A stretch of 47,931 nucleotides of DNA. Source: an archaeon (lineage in GTDB: Archaea > Nanobdellota > Nanobdellia > Pacearchaeales > UBA284). The position numbers were made by a program, and so were the translations under genes. The stretch is from NCBI GenBank assembly GCA_030612665.1, contig JAUWNL010000004.1, positions 1 through 47,931 of the forward strand. The letters are read 5' to 3'. Numbering within the stretch: the first letter of the stretch is position 1; each line of letters opens with the position of its first letter. This document shows positions 38,173-46,331 of the stretch, one piece after another. The notes under the pieces are model-generated. The model ran no database searches. It was not told the DNA's origin and worked only from the letters and a program-made list of their open reading frames with translations.

Positions 38173-38490
38173 TTATATATTCTTATCGAGCCACTCTTTG
38201 ATTGTTTGTTCTGGCATGGCTCCTGTAAATTCATCGACAATTTCTCCATTCTTGAAAAATTTTACACTTGGGATTCCCATGACTCCATATTTTGTTGCTT
38301 GCTCTTTATTTTCTTCAACATTGACCTTTGCTAGAATAAACTTTCCTTCATAATCTTTTTCAAGTTTCTCAAGTATTGGCCCCAACATTTGACAAGGAGC
38401 ACACCAACTTGCCCCAAAATCAACTACAACTGGAACTTTTTTTGATTTTTCAATAACTTCTTTTTCAAATTGTTCATCTGTTATATCCAT
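38173..38490 (-). CDS. trxA: Thioredoxin
   Basis: This 105-residue thioredoxin has ASWCAPCQMLGP (Cys30 and Cys33, the redox pair) and the conserved GIPSVKFFKNG cis-proline loop. The order and length are typical. It overlaps the 3' end of the oxidoreductase gamma gene by 17 bases and is last of that operon, so it is probably made along with the Fe-S enzyme. Its electron donor is not encoded nearby. Confidence 0.95.
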   Translation of the reverse strand: MDITDEQFEKEVIEKSKKVPVVVDFGASWCAPCQMLGPILEKLEKDYEGKFILAKVNVEENKEQATKYGVMGIPSVKFFKNGEIVDEFTGAMPEQTIKEWLDKNI

Positions 38491-38845
38491 TTTTTATTGC
38501 AATAAGATTTTCTTTTAAGAATTTATTTGGAAGATGTTGTTTAAATTCTTTTTCATTGAACTTAATATCCAGTTTCTTAAGTATTTTTCCTAGTAATAAC
38601 ATGTTATTGAATGATTTTTCATTAGAAACATTATATTCAATGTCTGCTTCCCCTGCTTCGATAAGAGGATTTTCTATTTCTTGTTTTGAAAACATAAGAT
38701 AGGCGTTGCTCTCTCCAAAACGCATTAATGGAGAATATTTGAGAGTCAGAGCAACATTAAATGAATTATCTGTTAATATTCTTGCAAGCATCTTAGCAAT
38801 TAATTGAATTCCTTGCCCTGCTTTTCCCCTTATTATTATTTTCAT
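38474..38845 (-). CDS. 2-oxoacid:ferredoxin oxidoreductase gamma subunit, short
   Basis: This 123-residue subunit has the family start IIIRGKAGQGIQLIAKMLARIL and KYSPLMRFGESNAYLMFS. It belongs to the POR_N gamma group that completes KorA/KorB-type enzymes. Usual gamma subunits are about 170-190 residues. Here the central part after about residue 60 is missing and the end is Lys/Asn-rich. It overlaps korB by four bases. Enzyme activity of the complex is probable but not certain. Confidence 0.85.
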   Translation of the reverse strand: MKIIIRGKAGQGIQLIAKMLARILTDNSFNVALTLKYSPLMRFGESNAYLMFSKQEIENPLIEAGEADIEYNVSNEKSFNNMLLLGKILKKLDIKFNEKEFKQHLPNKFLKENLIAIKNGYNR

Positions 38846-39558
38846 TTTTTCACAATTCCTAACTCATTATCATTTAATGGATGATTTTGATTTGTAATCT
38901 TGTACTTGAGACGGATTTCCTTGAAAGCTTCACTTGCTCCTTTGCCAGTTTGTCTTTTATAATTGATTATGCAAGGAGAGATTATTTCAATGAATGAAAA
39001 TCCTTGGTGTTTTATTGCTTCTCTTATACATTTTTTTAGATGATCTCTAAAGATTGGACTTGTTCTTGCGTAAAAATATTTTTTATTTGAAAGAATAATT
39101 TTTTGTGTGTTTATTGGTTGTATTGTGCTTCCTCTTGGAGTAGTTGTTGTGAATGAACCAAGTTTTGTTGTTGGTGATAGCTGTCCTCCAGTCATTCCAA
39201 AAACTTCATTATCATTACAAATAACTGTAATATTATCATTTCTTCTTGCTGCATGGATAAGGTGGCTGATTCCAATGCTAAGAATATCTCCATCACCTGA
39301 AAAAACTATGACATTTAATTTTGGATTTCCTCTCTTGATACCAACAGCAAGAGGAATTGCTCTTCCATGTATTCCATGCACAGAATCAAGATTAAAATAT
39401 GCTGCACCACGAGCAGTACATCCTATCCCAGAAACAATAACTGGATTGATTTTTAATTCAGCAAGAACTTCACGAGTAGTTTGAAAAAGGAGGTGTAATC
39501 CACATCCTAAACACCATTGTGGTCTTATATTTTTATTAGATAAATCTTCTGAGTTCAT
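38842..39558 (-). CDS. korB: 2-oxoacid:ferredoxin oxidoreductase beta subunit
   Basis: This 238-residue subunit binds thiamine diphosphate and one 4Fe-4S cluster. The cluster cysteines are visible: WCLGCG (Cys16, Cys19), GIGCTARG (Cys47) and SPCIINY (Cys196). The ThDP motif is SGDGDILSIGISHLIHAARR with NDN, and NEVFGMTGGQ follows. The enzyme takes electrons from a 2-oxoacid to ferredoxin and makes acyl-CoA. The beta form fits KorB (2-oxoglutarate) or related 2-oxoacids; the exact acid is unclear. Its start lies inside the 3' end of korA. Confidence 0.92.
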   Translation of the reverse strand: MNSEDLSNKNIRPQWCLGCGLHLLFQTTREVLAELKINPVIVSGIGCTARGAAYFNLDSVHGIHGRAIPLAVGIKRGNPKLNVIVFSGDGDILSIGISHLIHAARRNDNITVICNDNEVFGMTGGQLSPTTKLGSFTTTTPRGSTIQPINTQKIILSNKKYFYARTSPIFRDHLKKCIREAIKHQGFSFIEIISPCIINYKRQTGKGASEAFKEIRLKYKITNQNHPLNDNELGIVKK

Positions 39559-40570
39559 TTTTTATTTCTCTTAGAGAAATTTTTCCTCCAAGTTGGCTGA
39601 CAAGTTTAATATCTCTTTTTAGGAAAGCTTTGATTTCATGGCAGTATTGGCCATCATTCATCTCAATAACAATAATCTTTTTGTATTTCTTTGAGATTTG
39701 TTTGAGATCTTCAATGATTGGAAATAATCTTATTGGCCTGAAGATTGAATATTTTTCTTTTAGTGGAAGAATGACGCGGGAGGTTATACCATATGCAATG
39801 AGTAAAGTATCTGCTTTTTTATTTTCAATATATTCGAAAAAATTATATTTTTTTGCTATACCAAGAATTTCTTTTTTTCTTTTGCTATACCATATTCTAT
39901 ATGCTTGAGAATCCCGGGTTGCTGGAATATTATTTTTAGAAGTAAGTCCAGTAAAATGTCTTTTGGTCTTACTTTTAGTTTTTCCTAAAGCCTCGAATTT
40001 TCTTTTTTTGAGATTGTATTTTATCTTCTTGAGTTCTGTAGTTTCATACATCTTGTTTATAATTCCGTCTGTGAGAAGGATAACTGGGTTTAGAGATTCT
40101 TCTGCAGCATTAAATGCTTCAATTGTGTATTTGAAACATTCTTCAACAGAATTAGGAGTAAAAACAATAATTGTGTAATCTCCATGGCTGCCATATTTTG
40201 CTTGAAGAATATCTTGTTGAGAACCTAGTGTTGGCATTCCTGTTGATGGTCCTACTCTCTGGGCATCTACAATAACAACTGGAACAGCTAGTTTAAAAGC
40301 CAAGCCTATTGATTCTTGCATTAATGAAAATCCTGGACCACTCGTGGCTGTCATTGATTTTTTTCCAGCAAGAGACGAGCCAATACACATGTTTAAGCTT
40401 GCCATCTCATCTTCAGCTTGTAGAAAGTTAATTTTTATTGTTGCAATTTTTTCCATAATCTCTGATGCTGGAGTGATTGGATAAGATGAAAAAAAACCTA
40501 TTCCTGCTGCCATGGCTCCTTCAACAATTGCTTCATTTCCTGATAATAATCTTTTTGCCACTTTTTTCAT
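39536..40570 (-). CDS. korA: 2-oxoacid:ferredoxin oxidoreductase alpha subunit
   Basis: This 344-residue alpha subunit supplies the other half of the active site. Signatures are GNEAIVEGAMAAGIGFFSSYPITP, EDEMASLNMCIGSSLAGKKS and TATSGPGFSLMQESIGLAFK. RVGPSTGMPT carries the arginine region that selects the substrate. The form is KorA. It is first of an operon korA, korB, gamma, trxA with overlaps at each joint. No ferredoxin-type delta subunit is encoded, so an external ferredoxin must be used. Confidence 0.92.
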   Translation of the reverse strand: MKKVAKRLLSGNEAIVEGAMAAGIGFFSSYPITPASEIMEKIATIKINFLQAEDEMASLNMCIGSSLAGKKSMTATSGPGFSLMQESIGLAFKLAVPVVIVDAQRVGPSTGMPTLGSQQDILQAKYGSHGDYTIIVFTPNSVEECFKYTIEAFNAAEESLNPVILLTDGIINKMYETTELKKIKYNLKKRKFEALGKTKSKTKRHFTGLTSKNNIPATRDSQAYRIWYSKRKKEILGIAKKYNFFEYIENKKADTLLIAYGITSRVILPLKEKYSIFRPIRLFPIIEDLKQISKKYKKIIVIEMNDGQYCHEIKAFLKRDIKLVSQLGGKISLREIKNELRRFI

Positions 40571-40693
40571 TTTCTATTAAGATAGTTTCTGTTTAAAAAG
40601 CTTATTAAACACTATTACAAATCATAAAAATCTTAGGAACCACATTAATCTTGGGTCAATAAGAATATAGGAATATAAGTTATTGGCAACATT

Positions 40694-41566
40694 TTAAATT
40701 TCAATTATTTTTCCAACTCCATTCTCAATAAAATCATCTTTATATTCCTGTTCAAAAAGTTCTCTGCATCTGTCACCTGAACAATGACAAGGAGCTGCTT
40801 TTTTAACACCAATTTCTTTGAATGAATTTATTATTCTTTTTATATCAGAATCATCTGTTCCAGATAGATGAAAACCACCAATAACAAGATAAACTTCTTG
40901 ATTTGTTATTTCTTTTGCTTTCTTTACAATATTAACAATACCAGGATGAGCACAGCCTGTCAAAACAACAATACCCTTACTTGTATTGATAACTAGAGAC
41001 TGTTCTTTTATCCATGTTCCTAGTTCTCCTGTTGAATAAATTCCTTTTTCTATTTCTTTTTCTTTGCTTACTTCTACAACTGTTGCTTCTGTTTGCTTGA
41101 TTTCTTCTTTAAATGATCTAGAAAAACTGGCTGGAATAAAAACTGTAACATTAGAATTTTTTTCAAGAAAACCAGATAAACCGCCTATATGATCTCCATG
41201 GACGTGAGACAATACAACTATGTCAATTTCCTCTGGTTTGATATTCATTTTTTCCATATTGCTAAGTAAAGTTTCAGAATCAGATCCAGTATCAAACAAA
41301 ATATTTTTATTTTTAGTTTTAATAATACATCCAAAACCCCATCCTGTTTTTAGTTCTGGGTCATGCTGATAATTATCAAAGACAGTAATTAAGGTTACAT
41401 TATTTATCTTTGTTAAATTTGTTTCATTAATTTTCATTTCCTCCTTCTTTTTTTCTTCTATTTTTTCAATACTTTTTTCTTTATTTATTTTTCTAATACT
41501 GAAAAATAAAATTAAAACTATGAAGATTACTAAGATTATTAAAATTACTAATCTAAGTCTTTCCAT
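40694..41566 (-). CDS. Membrane-anchored metallo-beta-lactamase fold hydrolase
   Basis: This 290-residue protein begins with a membrane anchor or signal (about 5-23) and a Lys/Glu linker, then a metallo-beta-lactamase domain. Metal ligands are in SHVHGDHIGG (His121, His123, Asp125, His126), TGCAHPGIVNI and the VIGGFHL region. The late PCHCSGDRC adds further His/Cys near the metals. This class is related to dihydropterin-ribofuranosyl-aminobenzene phosphate synthase-type MBL proteins, which often sit beside MinD and NifX genes. Its active site seems intact, the substrate is unknown, and it may act outside the membrane. It is last in the metal-cofactor operon, directly after the exporter-like gene. 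Confidence 0.85.
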   Translation of the reverse strand: MERLRLVILIILVIFIVLILFFSIRKINKEKSIEKIEEKKKEEMKINETNLTKINNVTLITVFDNYQHDPELKTGWGFGCIIKTKNKNILFDTGSDSETLLSNMEKMNIKPEEIDIVVLSHVHGDHIGGLSGFLEKNSNVTVFIPASFSRSFKEEIKQTEATVVEVSKEKEIEKGIYSTGELGTWIKEQSLVINTSKGIVVLTGCAHPGIVNIVKKAKEITNQEVYLVIGGFHLSGTDDSDIKRIINSFKEIGVKKAAPCHCSGDRCRELFEQEYKDDFIENGVGKIIEI

Positions 41567-42397
41567 TTAAACTCCTATTAAAAATAAAAACAGACCAATT
41601 GTAAGCCCAAATATAACATTAAAAATTTTAACTTTTATCGTATCTTTAACAGAATACGAAAGTAAAGGCAATAAACCATGACCATCTTGTACAATTGAAC
41701 TTGTCAAAAGAACTGAAAAGGGAATCAAACCTTCAGCAAACAAAGTAAGAAAAATCAAATGAGGTCCTGATTCAGGAATTATTCCAATTAAAGCAGCTAA
41801 CAAAATTAATAATAAAACATTTTTTGGCAAAATCGCAACTAAATCAAATCTCTGCAGTAAAATCTCAACAATTAACAAGGAAAAAAATATCCATAAGAAA
41901 AGTTTTGGTATATGTTTTTTAATAATATGGCCCCAAACATGTTTTTTTAAAAAGTGTTTTGTATTAAACTCCACTTTTTTATGAGTTTCAATAACACATG
42001 GTTTTGCTCTTTTTAATTTTATTTTTTTTGCAATTTTATCTGCAAGAAAACCCCCGATAATTCCAACTACAAAACAAATACCAAAGATTAAAAAAGCGGT
42101 TTTTGGCATCATCGCAAGCATAACAAATGCTTCATCTCCAGCTGTTGCAAGCATTATAGCTACTAAAGCTCCAAATCCCATGAGACCATGAGAATAAAGA
42201 TTTACCGCAAAAAAAGTAGTAATGCATCCAGGAATAATGCCAAGAAAAGAACCCCCAATTATCTGATTTTTTTTATTTTTTGTGATTACTCTTTTTATTT
42301 TATCCTTAAATTTTATTTGGAGCCACTCAACAAAAATCATCAGAAATGTAACTATTAAGATTATTTTTAATGCTTCAAAAAATACTTGTTGAATCAT
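41567..42397 (-). CDS. Ten-helix metal exporter-like permease (ArsP_2/DUF2899 type)
   Basis: This 276-residue protein has about eight to ten membrane helices and family blocks IPGCITTFFAVNLYSHGLMGFGALVA, MLATAGDEAFVML, IIPESGPHLIFLTLFAEG and SSIVQDGHGLLPLLSYS. The Pro-Gly-Cys and Gly-Asp-Glu motifs inside helices are probably on the transport path. Members are predicted heavy-metal or manganese exporters. The cytoplasmic loop (about 129-155) has Cys and His. It abuts the MBL gene and follows the first MinD gene. Confidence 0.82.
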   Translation of the reverse strand: MIQQVFFEALKIILIVTFLMIFVEWLQIKFKDKIKRVITKNKKNQIIGGSFLGIIPGCITTFFAVNLYSHGLMGFGALVAIMLATAGDEAFVMLAMMPKTAFLIFGICFVVGIIGGFLADKIAKKIKLKRAKPCVIETHKKVEFNTKHFLKKHVWGHIIKKHIPKLFLWIFFSLLIVEILLQRFDLVAILPKNVLLLILLAALIGIIPESGPHLIFLTLFAEGLIPFSVLLTSSIVQDGHGLLPLLSYSVKDTIKVKIFNVIFGLTIGLFLFLIGV

Positions 42398-42424
42398 TCC
42401 TGTCTCTTTTTTGTTCTCTTGTTA

Positions 42425-43306
42425 TTAAAATATGCCTTGGATATTTTTTAAGATATTCAAAAATAATTTTTTATATTTTTTATCATAAACAATTATTGGT
42501 TTTAGACTGACCAGTGCCTCAACAAATCTTTTATCATAAGGTATTTTTTTCAATATAGGAATTTTATATTTATTAGCAAAATTTTCTATTTTTTTACTAA
42601 ATTTCTTATTTAAGTCATATTTATTTATAACGATTCCATAAGGAATTCTAAAATGTTCAACAACTTGTAAAACTCTTTGAAGATCATTTAATGCAGCTGG
42701 ACTTGGTTCTGTAATTGCAATAATGTAATCAGAACCCTGAATAGAAGCAATTACTGGGCAACCAATTCCAGGAGAAGAATCTACAAGAATTATTTCTGCT
42801 TTTTCTTTTTTAGCCAATTGTTCTGCCTTATTTTTTACTTCAGTTACAATTTTTCCACTTCCGCTTTCTCCTATTTTGAGCTGACCAGAAACAATATTGA
42901 AGCCATAAACTGTTTTTCCTGTATTGATGAAGCCGTTTTGAACTTTTGTAAGTTTTATATTCTTTGGGTAAAGTAACTGGCAAGAGCCACATCCTTCACA
43001 TAAAAAGCGATCGAAAACCAATTTTTTCTTTTTGTTATCCCAACTTATTGCTCCAAAATTACAGACCTCAACACATTTTTTAGGATCAATACCCTTCATA
43101 GAAATTAACCTTGCTTTTTCATTTGTTTGAATTTTTTTCTGATGACTGAATTTTTTTAGACCTAGAACTAAAGCTAGATTAGGAGCATCAACATCACAAT
43201 CAACTGCAATGATTTTGTGTTTTTTGGCTAGTAAAACTGCAAGCGAAGCTGTAATGGAGCTTTTTCCTACTCCTCCTTTTCCTGATAAAATTGTTATTGT
43301 TTTCAT
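42425..43306 (-). CDS. MinD/Mrp-like ATPase with a degenerate ferredoxin insert
   Basis: This 293-residue P-loop ATPase has deviant Walker A GGKGGVGKSSIT, VDCDVDAPN and VDSSPGIGCP as switch and Walker B. A ferredoxin domain is inserted after about residue 60. In relatives it carries eight Cys for two 4Fe-4S clusters. Here only Cys78, Cys82, Cys103, Cys106 and Cys109 remain, and the fourth Cys of the second set is Tyr113. The first two of the first set are absent. It can hold at most one cluster, or none. The next gene is the intact sister. Such MinD/Mrp proteins carry or insert metal clusters. Confidence 0.88.
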   Translation of the reverse strand: MKTITILSGKGGVGKSSITASLAVLLAKKHKIIAVDCDVDAPNLALVLGLKKFSHQKKIQTNEKARLISMKGIDPKKCVEVCNFGAISWDNKKKKLVFDRFLCEGCGSCQLLYPKNIKLTKVQNGFINTGKTVYGFNIVSGQLKIGESGSGKIVTEVKNKAEQLAKKEKAEIILVDSSPGIGCPVIASIQGSDYIIAITEPSPAALNDLQRVLQVVEHFRIPYGIVINKYDLNKKFSKKIENFANKYKIPILKKIPYDKRFVEALVSLKPIIVYDKKYKKLFLNILKNIQGIF

Positions 43307-43307
43307 T

Positions 43308-44150
43308 TTACTTTTTTATAAAATTAGCAATCTTTTTTATGCTTTCATCTTTTATTGGTTTGCCTCTTGAAAAAGCCTCAAGAATTTTTTTCTTATAAAG
43401 GATTTCTGTAATTATATCTGTTTTGTATTTCTTTGCAATTTTTTTTATTAGATTTTTATTTCCAACATTTGATCTATTTAGGATAATCTTTGTTGGGATA
43501 TTCAATAATTTAGTTAACTCTAAAATTAAATCTAAATCAGTAGCTCCTAAAGGTGTTGGTTCTGTAACAGCAAAAGCAAGATCACAGCCTAACAAAGCAG
43601 AAATAACATTGCAATGCGTGCCTGCTCCTGTATCAATCAAAATATAATCATATTTATTTTCTATTTTTGCTATAAATTTCTTTAAAGCATTGATTATAGG
43701 TGATGATTCTTCATAGCCTATTGCCATTTCACCAGTTATCAAATTAATGTCATGACCTTTTCCAGAATAAATTGTTCCAATTTGTTTTTTTGTTTTGCTT
43801 ATTGCTCCTACTGGACAGATTATTGAACAAGCATTACACCCTATACATAAGTCTGAAACAAAAATTGGATATTTTTCTTTTACAAAAAGAATGGCATTTT
43901 CTTTACATACTTTAGCGCATTTACCACATTTAATACATTTTTTAAAATTCCATTTTGGAATTGATTGATAAATAGCTTGCTTTTTTTTTCTTTTAATTGA
44001 AAGAATTATATAATCATTAGGACAATCAACATCAGCATCTATTAATAAGATTTTCTTTTTTCTTTTAGCAAGTTCAACAGCAAGCGCTGTAGCTACAGTA
44101 CTTTTCCCTGTTCCTCCCTTACCTCCGGTTATTGCAATTCTCATTTTCAT
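43308..44150 (-). CDS. MinD/Mrp-like ATPase with two 4Fe-4S clusters
   Basis: This 280-residue sister of the following gene has Walker A GGKGGTGKST, IDADVDCPN and IDTGAGTHCN. The inserted ferredoxin domain is complete: KCIKCGKCAKVC (Cys72, 75, 78, 82) and LCIGCNACSIICP (Cys102, 105, 108, 112). It is predicted to bind two 4Fe-4S clusters and hydrolyse ATP for cluster delivery. The pair likely works as a heterodimer. It starts next to the zinc-finger gene and ends one base before the degenerate sister. Confidence 0.93.
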   Translation of the reverse strand: MKMRIAITGGKGGTGKSTVATALAVELAKRKKKILLIDADVDCPNDYIILSIKRKKKQAIYQSIPKWNFKKCIKCGKCAKVCKENAILFVKEKYPIFVSDLCIGCNACSIICPVGAISKTKKQIGTIYSGKGHDINLITGEMAIGYEESSPIINALKKFIAKIENKYDYILIDTGAGTHCNVISALLGCDLAFAVTEPTPLGATDLDLILELTKLLNIPTKIILNRSNVGNKNLIKKIAKKYKTDIITEILYKKKILEAFSRGKPIKDESIKKIANFIKK

Positions 44151-44348
44151 TTATTTTCTACACATTGGACAAGATTTTATTTTAGGAGCTTCTTTAACTC
44201 TCTTTTTGTAAAGTTCTACATGCTCTTTACTGCAAAATGCTCGGAGACGAATTCCTGTAAATTCTGGAACTTTTACCTCTTCCCAAACTTCCTCCCCCTT
44301 GTTTATCTTTTTATTGCAATATGTGCACTTTTTTTTGAATAAACCCAT
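44151..44348 (-). CDS. TRASH-like zinc-binding small protein
   Basis: This 65-residue protein has Cys8 and Cys11 (CTYC), then FCSKEHVELYKK with Cys39 and His43, and CPMC at the end (Cys60, Cys63). The pattern C-x2-C...FCSxxHxxxY resembles TRASH/YHS domains that sense or carry metal ions. With an added CPMC it may hold two metals. It directly precedes the MinD genes, one base apart. A role as metal chaperone or sensor is inferred from context. Confidence 0.75.
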   Translation of the reverse strand: MGLFKKKCTYCNKKINKGEEVWEEVKVPEFTGIRLRAFCSKEHVELYKKRVKEAPKIKSCPMCRK

Positions 44349-44497
44349 TTTTTACTTGTTCTCTTTTATCTTTCTTTAATTTAATTATTATTTATTTAAT
44401 GAAATAAATCTGCCACTTTTAGCCTGTCTCGGATTGTATATTTATCATAAAAAATAACTAAAGTTATGAGAACATTCTAATCATTGAATTTGCTTTT

Positions 44498-44896
44498 CTA
44501 AAATTTCTTCTCTTTTTCTTTACCAGTTCCAGCACCCATAAACATGGGGCCTGTCGCTGTATTTATCTTCTTTAAATTTCCATTTATCAATTGCTGCACA
44601 ACATTTTTTATCCTACCACTTCCTTGATACATCTCAATGCTTAACTGTTGTAGAACTCCGAATGCTCTAGGACCTAGATTCTGAGTAATAACTGCATCTA
44701 CTTTTTCATTTGCAACAATTTCTCCGGCACTTATTCCAGCTCCTCTCATTTGCTGTGTTGCTGTATTTTCAACTGTTTTTATGTTTTTTATTTTTTTGTT
44801 TTCAATCTCAACAATAACAAAATAAGGACAACGGCCAAATCTTGCATCAACCTGACTTTCTATTCCTTTTCCTGTTGAACTTATAGCTATTTTCAT
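44498..44896 (-). CDS. NifX/NifB C-terminal-like (dinitrogenase iron-molybdenum cofactor family) protein
   Basis: This 132-residue protein has the PF02579 fold: MKIAISSTG, DARFGRCPYFVI, a GAGISAGEIVANEKVDAVIT block and NLGPRAFGVL. The Cys in RFGRCPYF (Cys23) is its only Cys and is common in the family. NifX-type domains bind the FeMo cofactor or its precursors and related Fe-S clusters. No nitrogenase is present here, so a different cluster or metal is meant. A Gly/Lys-rich end follows. It is followed by a gap of 149 bases before the next gene, the largest in the operon. Confidence 0.9.
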   Translation of the reverse strand: MKIAISSTGKGIESQVDARFGRCPYFVIVEIENKKIKNIKTVENTATQQMRGAGISAGEIVANEKVDAVITQNLGPRAFGVLQQLSIEMYQGSGRIKNVVQQLINGNLKKINTATGPMFMGAGTGKEKEKKF

Positions 44897-44949
44897 TTTT
44901 TCTTTTTTCTCTTTCTTTTATTAAAGAATTCTTGTTTAAAAATTTTGCC

Positions 44950-45468
44950 TTATTCTCTGACCATCAAGGTTTTGCATTTCTTACACTTCATTTCAGTACA
45001 AGGTTTTCCTATGACTTTTTTTTCTTTATAGCCACAATTAGGACATATGCAATATCCTCCAGGACCTACACCTAATCCTAAACCAGGACCAAGACCAGGA
45101 CCAGGACCAAATCCTCTTCCTTGTCCTCGGCCAAAACCTCTGCCTCTTCCTAAACCTCTTGGCGCAACACGTGGTTCTACCATTTCATAACTTCCTCCTT
45201 CAATTTTAATTATTTTATTATTAACAAGAGCATCTGCAATCTTCTTTCTTGCTGATAAGATTAATCTATGAAAAGTAGGCTGAGAAACTTCCATCTCTTC
45301 TGCTGCTTTTTGCTGATCAAGTCCTTGGAAATCCTTCAAACGAATAGCTTCTAATTCACTATAAGTCAAAGAAGTTTCTTCGAGATTAATAATTCCAGGA
45401 CCGGTTGGTGTAAGATGAGTAAATCTACACTTCCATCTTATTCTTCTTCTTAATCTAGGTCTAGGCAT
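44950..45468 (-). CDS. DUF134 DNA-binding protein with Gly-rich linker and zinc ribbon
   Basis: This 172-residue protein has the DUF134 core (1-95) with a helix-turn-helix: LTYSELEAIRLKDFQGLDQ, KAAEEMEVSQPTFHRLILSAR and KKIADALVNNK, IKIEGG. A Gly/Arg/Pro/Leu low-complexity stretch (104-138, GRGRGFGRG and GPGPGLGPGLG) leads to a zinc ribbon with CPNC and CKKC. DUF134 is a predicted sigma-like or HTH regulator often found beside NifX genes. It is the best candidate to bind the palindromes at 47180-47230. It overlaps the second NifX gene by eight bases. Confidence 0.9.
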   Translation of the reverse strand: MPRPRLRRRIRWKCRFTHLTPTGPGIINLEETSLTYSELEAIRLKDFQGLDQQKAAEEMEVSQPTFHRLILSARKKIADALVNNKIIKIEGGSYEMVEPRVAPRGLGRGRGFGRGQGRGFGPGPGLGPGLGLGVGPGGYCICPNCGYKEKKVIGKPCTEMKCKKCKTLMVRE

Positions 45469-45763
45469 TTTCTATTGCTTCTTTAACAGTTTTTCCAGTT
45501 TCTATTTTTACTTTAATATTTTTTTCTCTAAGAGCATTCAACATATTTGGCCCAAAATTTCCACTAATCACAAGATCAACTTTCTCATTAATTAATATTC
45601 TAGCAACACTAAATCCTGCCCCGCCTCCCCCTATACGAAAAGGATTTGATATCACTTTCACTAATTTATTGTTTTCAAAGATTAAATAAAAAGGTGCTCT
45701 ACCCCCTGCTGGGCTTACTTGCGAGTCAGATGTTTTGCCTGTTGAAGCTATGGCTATTTTCAT
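45461..45763 (-). CDS. Second NifX-like protein, without cysteine
   Basis: This 100-residue protein has the same fold as the 44498 gene: MKIAIASTG, GGRAPFYLIF, GGGGAGFSVARILINEKVDLVISG and NFGPNMLNAL. It lacks the RFGRCPYF cysteine (GGRAPFYL instead) and has no Cys at all, so cofactor binding must differ. It is in the same operon and overlaps its two neighbours by a few bases. It might form a heterodimer with the first protein. Confidence 0.88.
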   Translation of the reverse strand: MKIAIASTGKTSDSQVSPAGGRAPFYLIFENNKLVKVISNPFRIGGGGAGFSVARILINEKVDLVISGNFGPNMLNALREKNIKVKIETGKTVKEAIENA

Positions 45764-46314
45764 TTTTTCTTTTTCTTACCTCCTAAAATTTTATCTATAA
45801 TTAAACCCTGAAAAACAGAGGTTATAATCATTACAATAGTTAAGACAATTGTAAAAGCAAGTCCAAAATAAAAAATAATAAGTGGGAGTAATGCTGGTTT
45901 TATTGCCCTATTATAAAGAAAAGTTGCAATAAAGCTATTTTTTACTCCTTTTTTTTGTAAATCATTAAGTAAAGGATACCACATATAAATTGGGCCTGTT
46001 GAGATTATCCCAGCTATTACCACTACTGGCCATGCAATTATTGATTTTGATTTTTTACCAAGATATTTTACAAGTTGTTTTGGAGTGACAAAGAAATTTA
46101 TTAAAAACATAAGGACAAAAATAAGACAAATGATTGGAATGATTTTTTTAAGAAAGGAATAAAAGAATTGAATACTGGGAGTAATAGCATCTGGTTTAAA
46201 TAAAAAAATAATAATAGCAATAACAAAGACTCCAGCAAGAAAATACCATTGATTATGACTCATTTCAACTTTGCCTTCAATTTTTCCTTGTTTTTTTCTT
46301 TGTTTTTTTTTCAT
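45760..46314 (-). CDS. Half-permease of the ArsP_1/DUF318 type, second half
   Basis: This 184-residue protein has about four membrane helices and a basic N-terminus. The block VVVIAGIISTGPIYMWYPLLNDLQKKG and FIATFLYNRAIKPALLPLI belongs to the permease family PF03773, where the full-length protein has eight helices. It is thus the C-terminal half of a split permease. The family exports arsenicals or other substrates; here a metal or organic metal complex is possible. It starts 17 bases after the other half and overlaps the second NifX gene by four bases. Confidence 0.78.
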   Translation of the reverse strand: MKKKQRKKQGKIEGKVEMSHNQWYFLAGVFVIAIIIFLFKPDAITPSIQFFYSFLKKIIPIICLIFVLMFLINFFVTPKQLVKYLGKKSKSIIAWPVVVIAGIISTGPIYMWYPLLNDLQKKGVKNSFIATFLYNRAIKPALLPLIIFYFGLAFTIVLTIVMIITSVFQGLIIDKILGGKKKKK

Positions 46315-46331
46315 TTTGTCTTTTTTTCATT

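Noticed and set aside
44498-45763. Nitrogen fixation genes
   Set aside because: The NifX-like domains are general cofactor carriers. No nifHDK, nifB radical-SAM part, nifE or nifN is present in the window.
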